DNA of 33,268 nt. Source: Asaia prunellae JCM 25354. Lineage in GTDB: Bacteria; Pseudomonadota; Alphaproteobacteria; Acetobacterales; Acetobacteraceae. A program made the translations under genes and the position numbers. The notes beneath the pieces were generated by a model that made no database searches, had not been told where the DNA came from, and worked only from the letters and a program-made list of their open reading frames with translations. Below, piece after piece: positions 1 to 8,168 of this stretch; within the stretch, counting starts at the first letter, position 1, and the number at the start of each line of letters is the position of its first letter. The DNA lies in assembly GCF_000613885.1 (NCBI RefSeq), contig NZ_BAJV01000023.1, forward strand, positions 1 through 33,268, in the 5' to 3' direction.

Positions 1-1
1 C

Positions 2-523
2 CGCCCGATGGTCATCCCTATGGCCTTTGCGAGAAGCGGATCGACGCTTTACATTCACGGGGCATCAAAAACCCGACTGATGGGGCTGGATGGGCAGAAA
101 CTTTGTCTGATCGTGACCCATCTGACCGGGATCGTGGTAGCCCGCTCTTCCTTTCACCATTCCGTCAATTACCGCAGTGCTGTCATACATGGTGAAGCCC
201 GCAGGGTGACCGGCGAGGAACATCATTGCGCGCTCGATGCGATTACCAATCATCTTCTGCCCGGTCGAACCAGTGAGTTGCGCGCGATGACAGCGCAGGA
301 GCTCAAGGCGACGGGCGTGATTGCGCTCGAAATCGAGGCCGCCAGTGCCAAGATACGTACGGGGCCGCCCGTTGAGGACCCGGTCGATCTTCCTTCGACG
401 CTCTGGGGCGGCGTCGTGCCTGTCGTGACGGCCTTGGGTACTGGCATTCAGGATGCCCATACTCCGGAAGGCGTGCCTCTGCCGGCGTCGATACGCGCGG
501 CCCAGGCAAAATTCGTTGCCTGA
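2..523 (+). CDS. FMN-binding pyridoxamine 5'-phosphate oxidase family protein (5' end cut off)
   Basis: The frame is open from the first bases of the window, so the true start lies upstream and the first ATG at 8 is internal. The visible part has features of the split-barrel flavin-binding family related to pyridoxamine 5'-phosphate oxidase: a strand VIPMAFARSGSTLYIHG, then VVARSSFHHSVNYRSAVIHG, which forms the core of the barrel. Such proteins bind FMN and act as small cytosolic oxidoreductases; the substrate cannot be read from sequence. The tail contains a Trp-Gly-Gly-Val-Val-Pro motif usual in this subgroup. It converges on the LacI-type gene 24 bases downstream. The family assignment is fairly safe, the specific reaction is unknown. 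Confidence 0.8.
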   Translation, partial: RPMVIPMAFARSGSTLYIHGASKTRLMGLDGQKLCLIVTHLTGIVVARSSFHHSVNYRSAVIHGEARRVTGEEHHCALDAITNHLLPGRTSELRAMTAQELKATGVIALEIEAASAKIRTGPPVEDPVDLPSTLWGGVVPVVTALGTGIQDAHTPEGVPLPASIRAAQAKFVA

Positions 524-546
524 GTTCTGCTCCGGGAGAGAGATAT

Positions 547-1587
547 TCAGACGCCGGAAGGGTGGGGTAAATTCAGGGAGGTAATGATCTGGGCAGGACT
601 GGGGAGGGCATTGATGCTTGCAGGGCGAAGACGGTTGGCTTCGATCAGAAGCTGACAGGCCTGGAGCATGTCCGCCCCCAGATCATGATGAAGAATTGCC
701 GTCAGCGTCCCATCTGCAAGAAGTGCCCTGTTATCCCTGTCCAGATCATGACCAATAAAGACTCGCGGTATCCGGTTGCATTTCTCAAGTGCTGCCGCGA
801 TTGCCTTGTTGCCTCCTCCGATCGAATAGATGGCCTCGATTCCGGGATGGGCAAGAAGAGCCTGTTCGACAAGGTCATAGGTCCGCCAGTCGAGGCCGTT
901 ACCCTCTCCTAGGGAAACAATACCCAGATGAGGTGCATGACAGGCGAGATAATGCCGAAAGCTGTGTTCCCGTTCTTCCTCTCCCTTGAATCGGGCGCTG
1001 GACACGACGACGAGTACCGAACTCTCCGCATAAAGCAGACGCGGCATCCATCCTGCAATAAGCCATGCCGCCGTGCTGCCCGCTCCATGGTTATCGAGGC
1101 CAATATAGGCCAGACGGTCGCTGCCATGGAGATCGGTCACAAGGGTGATGACAGGAATGCGAGCCCGGGCACAGGCCCGGATTTCCTCGCGAATGGCTGG
1201 ATGATCCGGGGCCTTTAGAAGGATGCCATTCGAACCGCGTTTGCGGATACGTGCCATAATGGCGGCTGTCTCCCTGCCTGTCGCTGTCTCGCTCAGATGC
1301 GCACGTACGCGCAGGGCGATAGGCAGCAATGCGGGCAGTTGGGCTTCAAGTGCCATCCGGACGGCAGAAGAGAAGCGGTTTGGCGCCTCCATCAACAGAT
1401 CAATGACCATCCGGCTGCCTTGCAGGGAGTTTTCGAGGCTCTGGCGTGAGAGCTCGTCCATGGCCTGATACACGCGTCGTCTTGTGGCGGGACGTACGCC
1501 CTCTCGATCATGCAGTACACGGTCCACGGTGGCGAGACCAACACCAGCCTGTCTCGCAATATCCTTGAGGGGATGTTTGTCAGCCAT
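547..1587 (-). CDS. LacI-family transcriptional regulator
   Basis: 346 residues, normal for the family. An N-terminal helix-turn-helix (about residues 7-30, LKDIARQAGVGLATVDRVLH) is followed by a hinge and a periplasmic-binding-protein-like effector domain with strands such as IPVITLVTDL and AYIGLDNHGAGSTAAWLI (about 60-340). The VDRVLHDREGVRPAT variant of the recognition helix is typical of the subgroup with a Peripla_BP_4-type sugar-binding domain, so a sugar or polyol effector is likely (inference). The gene is divergent from the dioxygenase at 1730 with 142 bases between them, so it probably controls itself and that gene. The start is the ATG at 1587, preceded by AAGAAGG. Direct repeats and a small inverted repeat in the intergenic region could be its operator. 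Confidence 0.88.
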   Translation of the reverse strand: MADKHPLKDIARQAGVGLATVDRVLHDREGVRPATRRRVYQAMDELSRQSLENSLQGSRMVIDLLMEAPNRFSSAVRMALEAQLPALLPIALRVRAHLSETATGRETAAIMARIRKRGSNGILLKAPDHPAIREEIRACARARIPVITLVTDLHGSDRLAYIGLDNHGAGSTAAWLIAGWMPRLLYAESSVLVVVSSARFKGEEEREHSFRHYLACHAPHLGIVSLGEGNGLDWRTYDLVEQALLAHPGIEAIYSIGGGNKAIAAALEKCNRIPRVFIGHDLDRDNRALLADGTLTAILHHDLGADMLQACQLLIEANRLRPASINALPSPAQIITSLNLPHPSGV

Positions 1588-1635
1588 ACCTTCTTCCTGA
1601 GGTGTTTTTGAGGTGTTTCAGGTCTGTGGAGGGCA

Positions 1636-1651
1636 ATTACAAAACCGTAAT
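1636..1651. repeat. Small inverted repeat between the divergent LacI-type and dioxygenase genes
   Basis: ATTAC and GTAAT flank six bases, giving a 16-bp dyad in the 142-bp divergent region. Close by, TGAGGTGTTT occurs twice in tandem at 1598-1607 and 1609-1618. Either could be bound by the neighbouring LacI-type regulator. Neither is long enough to exclude chance. Confidence 0.25.
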
Positions 1652-1729
1652 CTCATTGTGTCGTCTCTCGAGGGCCGATGGGCAAGGGGCCCGTGGCGGG
1701 AAAAGGGGGACAGGACCGGAGTGTAAACA

Positions 1730-2926
1730 GTGAAGCCCAATACTCTCTCTGAAAAAAAAACGGATCAGAACTGGTATTCGCCAGATTCCGTATCGCTTGA
1801 AGATCTGAAAATCCTTACGGGTCAGAAAGTTACTCTGCGTGATTACCCTCTTGCCTCTGATATCGGAGGTGGACAGGTCCCTCTCTATGATTGCGCTGCG
1901 TTGCGTCGTCTTTTGGCTCAGCCGGAAGGCAGGTGCCGCATCATGGCCGAATGGGTTTCCGCACTTAAAGACGGGCCGGGTATCATCGTGCTGAAACAGG
2001 CTTTCGACGATGTCGAGGCTTTGGATCACGTTACCGTCCAGTTCGAGAAGCTGATTGCCAATGAACGGCGGAATGGCATGGAAACAGGCGATCACTTCGC
2101 CAAAAAGGGAGCAAATGACCGCGTCTGGAACGCTCTCGAAAAGCTGTGCCTGCTCGATCCCGAAGGTTTTGTCCGTTATTACGCCAATGACATGATCGCG
2201 CTTGTCAGCGAAGCCTGGCTCGGTCCAGCCTATCAGATCACGTCACAGGTCAATGTGGTCAATCCCGGTGGTGAGGCACAATCCGTCCATCGTGATTACC
2301 ATCTTGGCTTCCAGTCTCCCCAACAGGTGAGTCAATATCCCGCGCATGTTCATGCTCTTTCACCTTTCCTGACCTTGCAGGGAGCGGTGGCGCATTGTGA
2401 CATGCCGCTCGAAAGCGGACCGACGCTGTATATGCCGTTTACCCAGAAATATGGCCCCGGCTATCTGGCGACGCAGACCCCGGAGGTGAGGGAGTGGTTC
2501 AACGAGAATTATCTCCAGCTTCCCTTGCACAAGGGTGATGCTGTTTTTTTCAGCCCGGCATTGTTTCACGCTGCGGGGAGTAACCGTTCCAGAAGCACAA
2601 GGCGGATGGCCAATCTCCTTCAGGTGTCGTCCGCATTCGGACGGGCGATGGAGAGTATGGATCGGGCCCGTATGGCCCGTGCTTTGTATCCGGTGCTGCA
2701 GGAACACAACCGGGACCAAAGCCTTGCACAGGAGGCAATTGGCCGGGTCATTGCCGCAAGTGCGGAAGGCTATGCCTTTCCGACCAATCTCGATCGCGAC
2801 CCACCGATTGGTGGGTTGGCACCGCAAAGTCAACAGGCCCTGTTCCGTCAGGCGCTGGAGGAAAACTGGGCAGAGGCGCGTTTCGTCGAAGCGCTTGCAG
2901 AACGGGTCAGAAGCACACTGACCTGA
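1730..2926 (+). CDS. Phytanoyl-CoA dioxygenase (PhyH) family protein, Fe(II)/2-oxoglutarate-dependent
   Basis: 398 residues. The double-stranded beta-helix iron site is visible: the proximal HxD pair is H187 and D189 in SVHRDYH, the distal histidine is H280 in PALFHAAGSNRS, and arginines 286-288 just after it fit the 2-oxoglutarate-binding position. Family members hydroxylate aliphatic carbons with O2, releasing succinate and CO2; the family includes ectoine hydroxylase and phytanoyl-CoA hydroxylase. The substrate cannot be told here. Translation starts at a GTG with GGAG nine bases upstream. It is transcribed divergently from a LacI-type regulator, which suggests substrate-induced control. 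The following operon starts 475 bases further on, on the same strand, so a metabolic link is possible but not shown. Confidence 0.85.
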   Translation: MKPNTLSEKKTDQNWYSPDSVSLEDLKILTGQKVTLRDYPLASDIGGGQVPLYDCAALRRLLAQPEGRCRIMAEWVSALKDGPGIIVLKQAFDDVEALDHVTVQFEKLIANERRNGMETGDHFAKKGANDRVWNALEKLCLLDPEGFVRYYANDMIALVSEAWLGPAYQITSQVNVVNPGGEAQSVHRDYHLGFQSPQQVSQYPAHVHALSPFLTLQGAVAHCDMPLESGPTLYMPFTQKYGPGYLATQTPEVREWFNENYLQLPLHKGDAVFFSPALFHAAGSNRSRSTRRMANLLQVSSAFGRAMESMDRARMARALYPVLQEHNRDQSLAQEAIGRVIAASAEGYAFPTNLDRDPPIGGLAPQSQQALFRQALEENWAEARFVEALAERVRSTLT

Positions 2927-3158
2927 AAGACGAAATGAGCAGGCTGGTCGGGGATTTCTCGCTCCTCGGCCGGTTCAGCCTTTCCGCTGGATTTCGGCTG
3001 TCTCATATCAGCCGCTATAAAAAACTATCTGACTATTCTGTTGTCTAGAAATTTCTTCTCACAAATTATTCATATTACACATCTGTATAGTCAAAAAAAC
3101 TGTAAATCATTGCAAATAAATTATAAATCCTGATGAAAACACGGAATCACAAGCGGAA

Positions 3159-3174
3159 AAGGTTAATAAACCTT
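3159..3174. promoter_or_regulatory. Perfect inverted repeat, possible operator of the HDAC-like operon
   Basis: AAGGTT, four bases, then AACCTT form a perfect dyad about 230 bases before the operon start. It abuts three tandem TTATGT-type units. No regulator gene lies directly beside it, so the protein that binds it, if any, is unknown. Confidence 0.3.
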
Positions 3175-3199
3175 ATGTGAATTATGTATTTTATGTAAT
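3173..3199 (+). repeat. Three tandem 9-bp repeats starting TTATGT
   Basis: TTATGT recurs at 3173, 3182 and 3191 with an exact 9-bp period; the last three bases of each unit vary but are A/T rich (GAA, ATT, AAT). The first unit overlaps the preceding dyad by two bases. The arrangement resembles a small iteron cluster for a regulator, though AT-rich sequence makes such repeats easier by chance. Confidence 0.35.
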
Positions 3200-3401
3200 A
3201 AACATGGTATAGAAGAAAGATCTGTCGGGTATTCCGGTGGGATTGCTGCCATTGCACAGACTTTCTTAATAGAAAACATTTTTATATCGCAATAATTTTG
3301 TAAATATTGCCGGTAATGCCCACAACATGACACGGGCGGCGGCTTCGCTCTGACTGGCAGCTTGTTCGCAGGTTTCCGATAACCAGATACGGAGTAAAAT
3401 C

Positions 3402-4519
3402 GTGAAGCGTACGGGTTTTTTCTCGGATGAGACCTGCTTCTGGCATGTCGGACAGCCGCATGTTGGTCCGCTGCCAGTGGGGGGCTGGGTTCAGCCAACG
3501 GCGGGCGCCAGTCTGCCAGAATCGCCAGACAGCAAACGGCGCCTGAAAAGTCTGCTTGATGTCTCGGGATTATTGGCAGAACTGGTATGCCACAGTGCTC
3601 CGGCCGCGTACGAGGAGGATCTGCTGCGCGTCCATACGCCGGATTATCTGGCCGCTTTCAGCGTCCTGAGCGCTGCCGAGGGTGGTACGATGGGACCGCA
3701 GGCCAGTTTCGGCAAAGGCAGTTACGATTATGCACGCAAATCGGCCGGGTTGGTGATGCGTGCTTTGGACATGGTTCTGGTTGGCGAGCTGGACAATGCC
3801 TATGCGCTCAGTCGACCGCCCGGGCATCATTGCCTGCCTGACCAGGCGATGGGCTTTTGCTTCCTAGCCAATATCCCTATCGCCATTGAGGCAGCGCGTT
3901 TTCGACATGGCATTTCCCGCATTGCCGTCGTGGATTGGGACGTACATCATGGTAACGGGACTGAGGCGATCTTCTATGATCGTGCTGATGTACTGACGAT
4001 TTCGATCCATCAGGAGAATTGCTTTCCTGCAGGCTTCGGCGGCACGGAACGTCGGGGCGTGGGAGCGGGAACAGGATATAATATCAATATCCCGCTCCTG
4101 CCAGGCGGCGGCCATGAGGCGTATGTCGGCGCCATGGAAAAGATCGTGGTGCCAGCTCTGATGGATTATCGTCCGGAGCTGATCATCGTCGCCTGCGGTT
4201 TCGATGCCAATGCGTTCGATCCGCTGGCCCGGATGATGCTGGCGTCACCGACATACCGCTATCTCATGTCACGTATTATGGACGTTGCGGAAATCTGCTG
4301 TGCCGGCAAGGTCGTCGCCGCGCATGAGGGAGGGTATTCCGAGGCCTATGTACCGTTCTGCGGGCAGGCACTGATCGAGACGATGGCCGACCACAAGACT
4401 GCGTCGTGGATGAGATCGAACCCTTTATCGCACTTCAGCAACCTTCCGCCCGCTTCGCGGCCTTTCAGAACATGATTCTGGACGAAATGGCTGCCGGATT
4501 CGGTCTGGCCTCGTCATGA
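3402..4519 (+). CDS. Class II histone-deacetylase-fold amidohydrolase (frameshifted near its 3' end)
   Basis: Zinc-dependent deacylase of the HDAC/acetylpolyamine amidohydrolase superfamily. Bacterial members remove acetyl or other acyl groups from polyamines and related amines in the cytosol. The active site is complete: tandem histidines H142-H143 in RPPGHH, zinc ligands D180 and H182 in DWDVHHGNG and D268 in GFDANAFDP, and the transition-state tyrosine Y312 in EGGYSEAY. Start is a GTG. The frame at the start runs to 4475, but the family-like tail (VVDEIEPFIALQQPSARF) lies in another frame and stops at 4519. Restoring one G at about 4401-4404 (GCGT to GCGGT) gives 372 residues. The stop then overlaps the next gene's ATG (ATGA), supporting the repair. 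First gene of a coupled operon. Confidence 0.87.
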
Positions 4520-5813
4520 TGAAACTCTCACCAACCGACGCAGCCCTGTTCGCACGCCGTCAGGCCGTGATGGGAACCGCCTCTCCCTTGTTTTACGACA
4601 CGCCCCTCCACGCGGTCAGCGCCCAGGGGGTATGGCTGACGGATAGTGCCGGTCGACGCTATCTGGATGCCTATAACAACGTGCCGCATGTCGGACATTG
4701 TCACCCGAGGGTGGTGCAGGCGATCACGGACCAGATTGCGCGCCTTAACATCCACACGCGCTATCTTACCGAACCCGTCGTCGCTTATGCTGAAAGGCTT
4801 GTGGCAACCGTTGATGCACCGCTGAACGTGGTGCAGTTCTGCTGCACCGGCACCGAAGCAAACGAGCTGGCGTTGCGCATGGCGCGCTTCGGTAGCGGGC
4901 AGCACGGCGTTATCGTCAGCGATTTCAGCTATCACGGCAATTCCTCCACGTTGGCAGCACTGACCACCGGCCTGCCTGCTCCCGAAGCCCTTGCGCCGTG
5001 GGTCCGTACAATACGCATCCCCGACGTGACAGGGTGTCCTGCCAGTGAGCATACGGCGATTCTGGCTGAAGCCTTGCGGGCTGTGTCCGACGCCGTCGCA
5101 TCCTTGCAGGAGGCCGGCTACGGCGTCGCGGCACTGCTGCTGGATACCGTCTTTTCGACCGAAGGGTTGAGAGCGGTACCCGAAGGCTATCTGGCTGGTG
5201 CAGTGGCGCGGATCCGTGATGCCGGCGGCTTTTTCATAGGAGACGAGGTACAGCCGGGTTTCGGCCGCACAGGCGGTGTAATGTGGGGATACCAGCGTCA
5301 CGGGATCGTGCCGGATTTCGTGACCTTGGGCAAACCCATGGGCAATGGCCTGCCGGTAGCAGGCGTGATCACGCGGCGTGATCTTCTGGAGTCCTTCGGC
5401 AAGGCCGCGCTCTATTTCAACACGTTCGGCGGGAATCCAGTTTCGGCCGTCGCCGGGTTGGCGGTGATGAATGTTCTGCGCGACGAGGACCTTTTGGCTT
5501 ACGCCCAGCGTCTGGCGCGTGCGTAAAGGACGAACTGGGGACATTGGCGACTAGACATGACGGTATTCAGGATGTTCGCGGCTGCGGTCTGTTTTTTGGC
5601 CTCACGTTCGTTCATCCCGGCACGGGAATCCCGGATGCCGCACGGACCCGGCGCGTCGTGAATGCCATGCGTGAGCACGGCGTGCTGATCAGTCGCATTG
5701 GTCCGGACGACAATGTGCTGAAGATCCGTCCCCCCATGGTCATTCAGGAGGATGAGGCGGCGCTGCTTATCGCTACGCTCGATACGGTTCTGGCCAAGGT
5801 CCCACACCAATGA
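4516..5813 (+). CDS. Class III PLP enzyme of the ammoniophospholyase (AGXT2L) type, frameshifted
   Basis: Fold-type I PLP enzyme. The sequence NNVPHVGHCHP near residue 54, LGKPMGNGLPVA with the Schiff-base lysine K273, cofactor aspartate D243 in IGDEVQPGFGRTG, YFNTFGGNPVS and NVLKIRPPM match the AGXT2L1/AGXT2L2 group. These are not true transaminases: they remove ammonia and phosphate together from O-phosphoethanolamine or 5-phosphohydroxylysine, giving an aldehyde. The first frame stops at 5526; the C-terminal domain (DVRGCGLFFGL onward) follows in another frame. Adding one G at 5521-5524 (GCGT to GCGGT) gives a 432-residue protein of normal size. It overlaps its neighbours by ATGA on both sides. 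The kinase gene next door supports a phospholyase rather than a transaminase role. The substrate is unknown. Confidence 0.87.
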
Positions 5814-6787
5814 ACGAGGCAATGCTGACCGCCGAGGCGATCACTGTGCTTGGGCAATGGACGGGGGGCTGGCAGGTCGAACGTCTGCTCAAGTATCGGG
5901 AGAATGCCGTTTTTGCGGTTTCGGATGCCACGGGGCAGCGCGCAGTGCTCCGCCTGCACCGGCCGGGTTATCACAATGCGGCAGCCCTGCATTCCGAGCT
6001 TTTCTGGATGAGCGCGCTTGTCGCGCAGGGCTTTCCAGCGCCCTCTCCGATCCGTGCAGCAAACGGCGCCATGATCGTGGCCTATGGTACGGGCGCCAGC
6101 GGATTTGCAGACATGATGAGTTGGGTGCCAGGGCGACCTGTCGTCGAGATCGACGATCTGCCGACGCTAACCCGCATCTATGCGACGTTAGGGGACATGC
6201 TCGGACGGATGCACCGCGATGCCGCATACTGGACGCCGCCTGCGGATTTTTTTCGCCCCGCCTGGGACCATGATGCTCTGTTAGGCGAGACGCCCCTCTG
6301 GGGTAATTTCCGTGCGTTTCCTGGCCTGCACGGTGCGGGACGCGAAATAGTGCTGCATGCGGCGGAACGAGCCAGTGAGGCGTTGCGGGCCCTGAGTACC
6401 GGGCCGGCACATTACGGCCTCATTCATGCCGATGCCCTGGCAGATAATGTGATATTTGACGAGCACGCGGGCGTGACACTGATTGACTTCGATGATTGCG
6501 GGCCAGGGTGGTTCCTGTTCGATATTGTAACCTGCCTGTATTTTCATACGCCAGAAGATCGCCTGCCTGTGCTGGAGCGCGCATTCCTGTCCGCTTATCG
6601 TCATCATTTTCATTTCGATACGACCGATCGTGATCACCTCCCGCTGTTCATGTTCCTTCGTGCCCTGACCTATGTGGGCTGGGTACAAAGCCGCCCCGAA
6701 ACCGAGACGGCGAGGGAACTGGGAGATGCTTTCGCGCGAAGGGCGGAGGAACTTGCCCGCGCGTATCTTGTCCATCGCACGGTATGA
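5810..6787 (+). CDS. Aminoglycoside-phosphotransferase-fold small-molecule kinase
   Basis: 325 residues with the APH/choline-kinase fold: an N-lobe with the strand AVLRLHRPG carrying the ATP-contacting positive residue, the catalytic loop HADALADN (H206, D208, N213) and the metal-binding IDFDD (D226, D228, D229). Relatives include hydroxylysine kinase and stress-response kinase/homoserine-kinase II-like proteins, which phosphorylate hydroxyl groups of small metabolites. Hydroxylysine-kinase-like genes are often adjacent or fused to AGXT2L-type phospholyases; here the kinase ATG overlaps the phospholyase stop. The likely job is to make the phospho-substrate that the upstream PLP enzyme cleaves (inference). 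The reading frame is intact, unlike its two upstream neighbours and the transporter downstream. Confidence 0.85.
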   Translation: MNEAMLTAEAITVLGQWTGGWQVERLLKYRENAVFAVSDATGQRAVLRLHRPGYHNAAALHSELFWMSALVAQGFPAPSPIRAANGAMIVAYGTGASGFADMMSWVPGRPVVEIDDLPTLTRIYATLGDMLGRMHRDAAYWTPPADFFRPAWDHDALLGETPLWGNFRAFPGLHGAGREIVLHAAERASEALRALSTGPAHYGLIHADALADNVIFDEHAGVTLIDFDDCGPGWFLFDIVTCLYFHTPEDRLPVLERAFLSAYRHHFHFDTTDRDHLPLFMFLRALTYVGWVQSRPETETARELGDAFARRAEELARAYLVHRTV

Positions 6788-6797
6788 GGAACGGATA

Positions 6798-7978
6798 ATG
6801 CCCTCCAATCCGCCAACATCCTCACATCCTGGCGTCTGGCGTCAGCTTCTGGCGCTCGTAGCCCTGTCCGCCGTGGGATCGGTCATGCCACTGGGGGCGC
6901 CTGCCCTGGCGGGAGTACTGGCACGCGGGTTCGCGCTCTCGCCTTCTCAGGTCGGGCTCTATTTTCTGTCGGAACTGGGGGCGACGAGCCTGGTCAGCCT
7001 TCCCGCTATTCTTCTTGTGCGTTACGTGCCCTTGCGGCGGGCGATGGCGATGGCCGTCGCTGGCTTCGTTGTTTTCAATCTGCTGTCCTGGTTCGCGGGG
7101 TCCTATGCCTGGCTGCTTGCGTTGCGCGTCGGCGCGTCGGCGGCTGGAGGCACCGTGATGATCCTGACCATGACCGGGATCGCCCGCTTGCCACGCCAGG
7201 AAGTAGGGTTTGGCGCCTGGGTCGCAGGACAATTGATGCTGAGTGCGCTTGTCATTCTGGCGTTTCCGGTCATAGCCGATCATATCGGGGTTCAGGGGGT
7301 TTATGTCTTTGTTGCCCTGTTAATGGCAGGTGCGGCGGTAACCCTTCCATGGCTACCGGCTTCCGTCGCGCCTGGTGCAGCCGAGGTGGGTGTGTCGGTC
7401 GACATTCTGGGTACCGGATTGCGCATCGGGGGCGTTCTGCTCTTCTATCTCGCTATCGCTGGCATCTGGACTTTTCTCGAGAAATCGGCGTTGATTCCGG
7501 TCTGTTGCGCGCGCGCGTTGATAGTGCCATGGCCACGGCGGCGTTGTTTGGCATCGTTGGCGGCCTGTGTGCCTCTGCCGTGGGCCGTTGGGTTGACCAG
7601 CGCGGCCTTGGGCACGCAGCGCTGGCACTGATGGCAGGTTATGGTTTGATCGTTGTCGCGCTGCTCGCGCTGATAGGCGACCTGTCGGGGCTACGCTTTC
7701 TGGGGGCGGCCTGCGTTTTCAAATTCGCCTGGACATTCACTGTGCCATTCGTGCTTGCACGTATCGTGCGTCTGGCAAGAGCCATTGAGACGATGGCAGT
7801 CGTCAATCTGACCCTCGGCGCGGGCTTTGCACTGGGGCCGGCTGCCGGGGGGTATGTGCTCCAGACCAGCGGCGGAACGACCCCGCTGCTGCTGGGCGCG
7901 TGTCTGCTGCTGGCAGGATCGGTCCTGCTGATTCTCGTGCGTCATAGGCCGAGGGGGCTGATCGACAACGTGTCATGA
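6798..7978 (+). CDS. MFS transporter (frameshifted)
   Basis: Repaired length 393 residues with about twelve hydrophobic segments, an inner-membrane secondary transporter. The chosen start is the ATG at 6798, ten bases after the kinase stop and preceded by GAGGAAC; the frame is open further upstream, but that part overlaps the kinase gene. The N-terminal half reads to about residue 231 (IAGIWTFLEKSA) and the C-terminal half (DSGLLRARVDSAMATAALFG onward) continues in another frame. One missing G at 7488-7491 (GCGT for GCGGT) explains this, the same sequence change as in the two enzyme genes upstream. As the only transporter in the operon it probably imports the substrate, or exports a product, of the deacylase-kinase-phospholyase set. 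Confidence 0.82.
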
Positions 7979-8052
7979 CAGAGGTTTGTGCGGCGGATGC
8001 TCTTGAACTGAAAGAGGGCCTGATTCTGATCTGTGATCATCCTTGCCGGTAG
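7975..8052 (+). pseudogene. Possible N-terminal remnant of an N-formylglutamate amidohydrolase gene
   Basis: An ATG overlaps the transporter stop (ATGA) and opens a 25-codon frame ending in EGLILICDHPCR before a stop at 8050-8052. The LILICDH strand resembles the start of N-formylglutamate amidohydrolases, where a conserved Cys-Asp-His occurs near residues 15-25. Nothing recognisable of the rest follows. The coupling to the transporter suggests that the operon once had a fifth gene, another amide hydrolase, lost by deletion. This is a short match, so the call is tentative. Confidence 0.35.
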
Positions 8053-8168
8053 TGGTGGGCTCTCGATCAGAACAGGTATGTTTCCTACGCTTCATGCGAT
8101 CACGGCTTTCTCCCATTGGAGCATCGTAATCGCTGCGAGTATGTGAAAACCCCGCCTTTGTGCTTTGG

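Larger units (their letters stand above)
2927..3401. other. AT-rich intergenic region without a gene
   Basis: About 475 bases, much richer in A and T than the flanking genes, particularly 3020-3300. No open frame with family features was found on either strand. No convincing terminator follows the dioxygenase gene. The region carries a perfect 16-bp dyad and three 9-bp tandem repeats (listed separately) and must hold the promoter of the HDAC-like operon. The composition could reflect a regulatory region or a junction of acquired DNA. Confidence 0.6.

Noticed and set aside
4528-5544. 338-codon open frame on the minus strand
   Set aside because: It is fully antisense to the PLP enzyme, has no recognisable motifs and a Gln/Arg/His-rich composition typical of a shadow frame in GC-rich DNA.
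8053-8168. Possible transposase remnant downstream of the transporter operon
   Set aside because: A short frame ending AFSHWSIVIAASM looked vaguely like a transposase tail, but no inverted repeats or further similarity were found.
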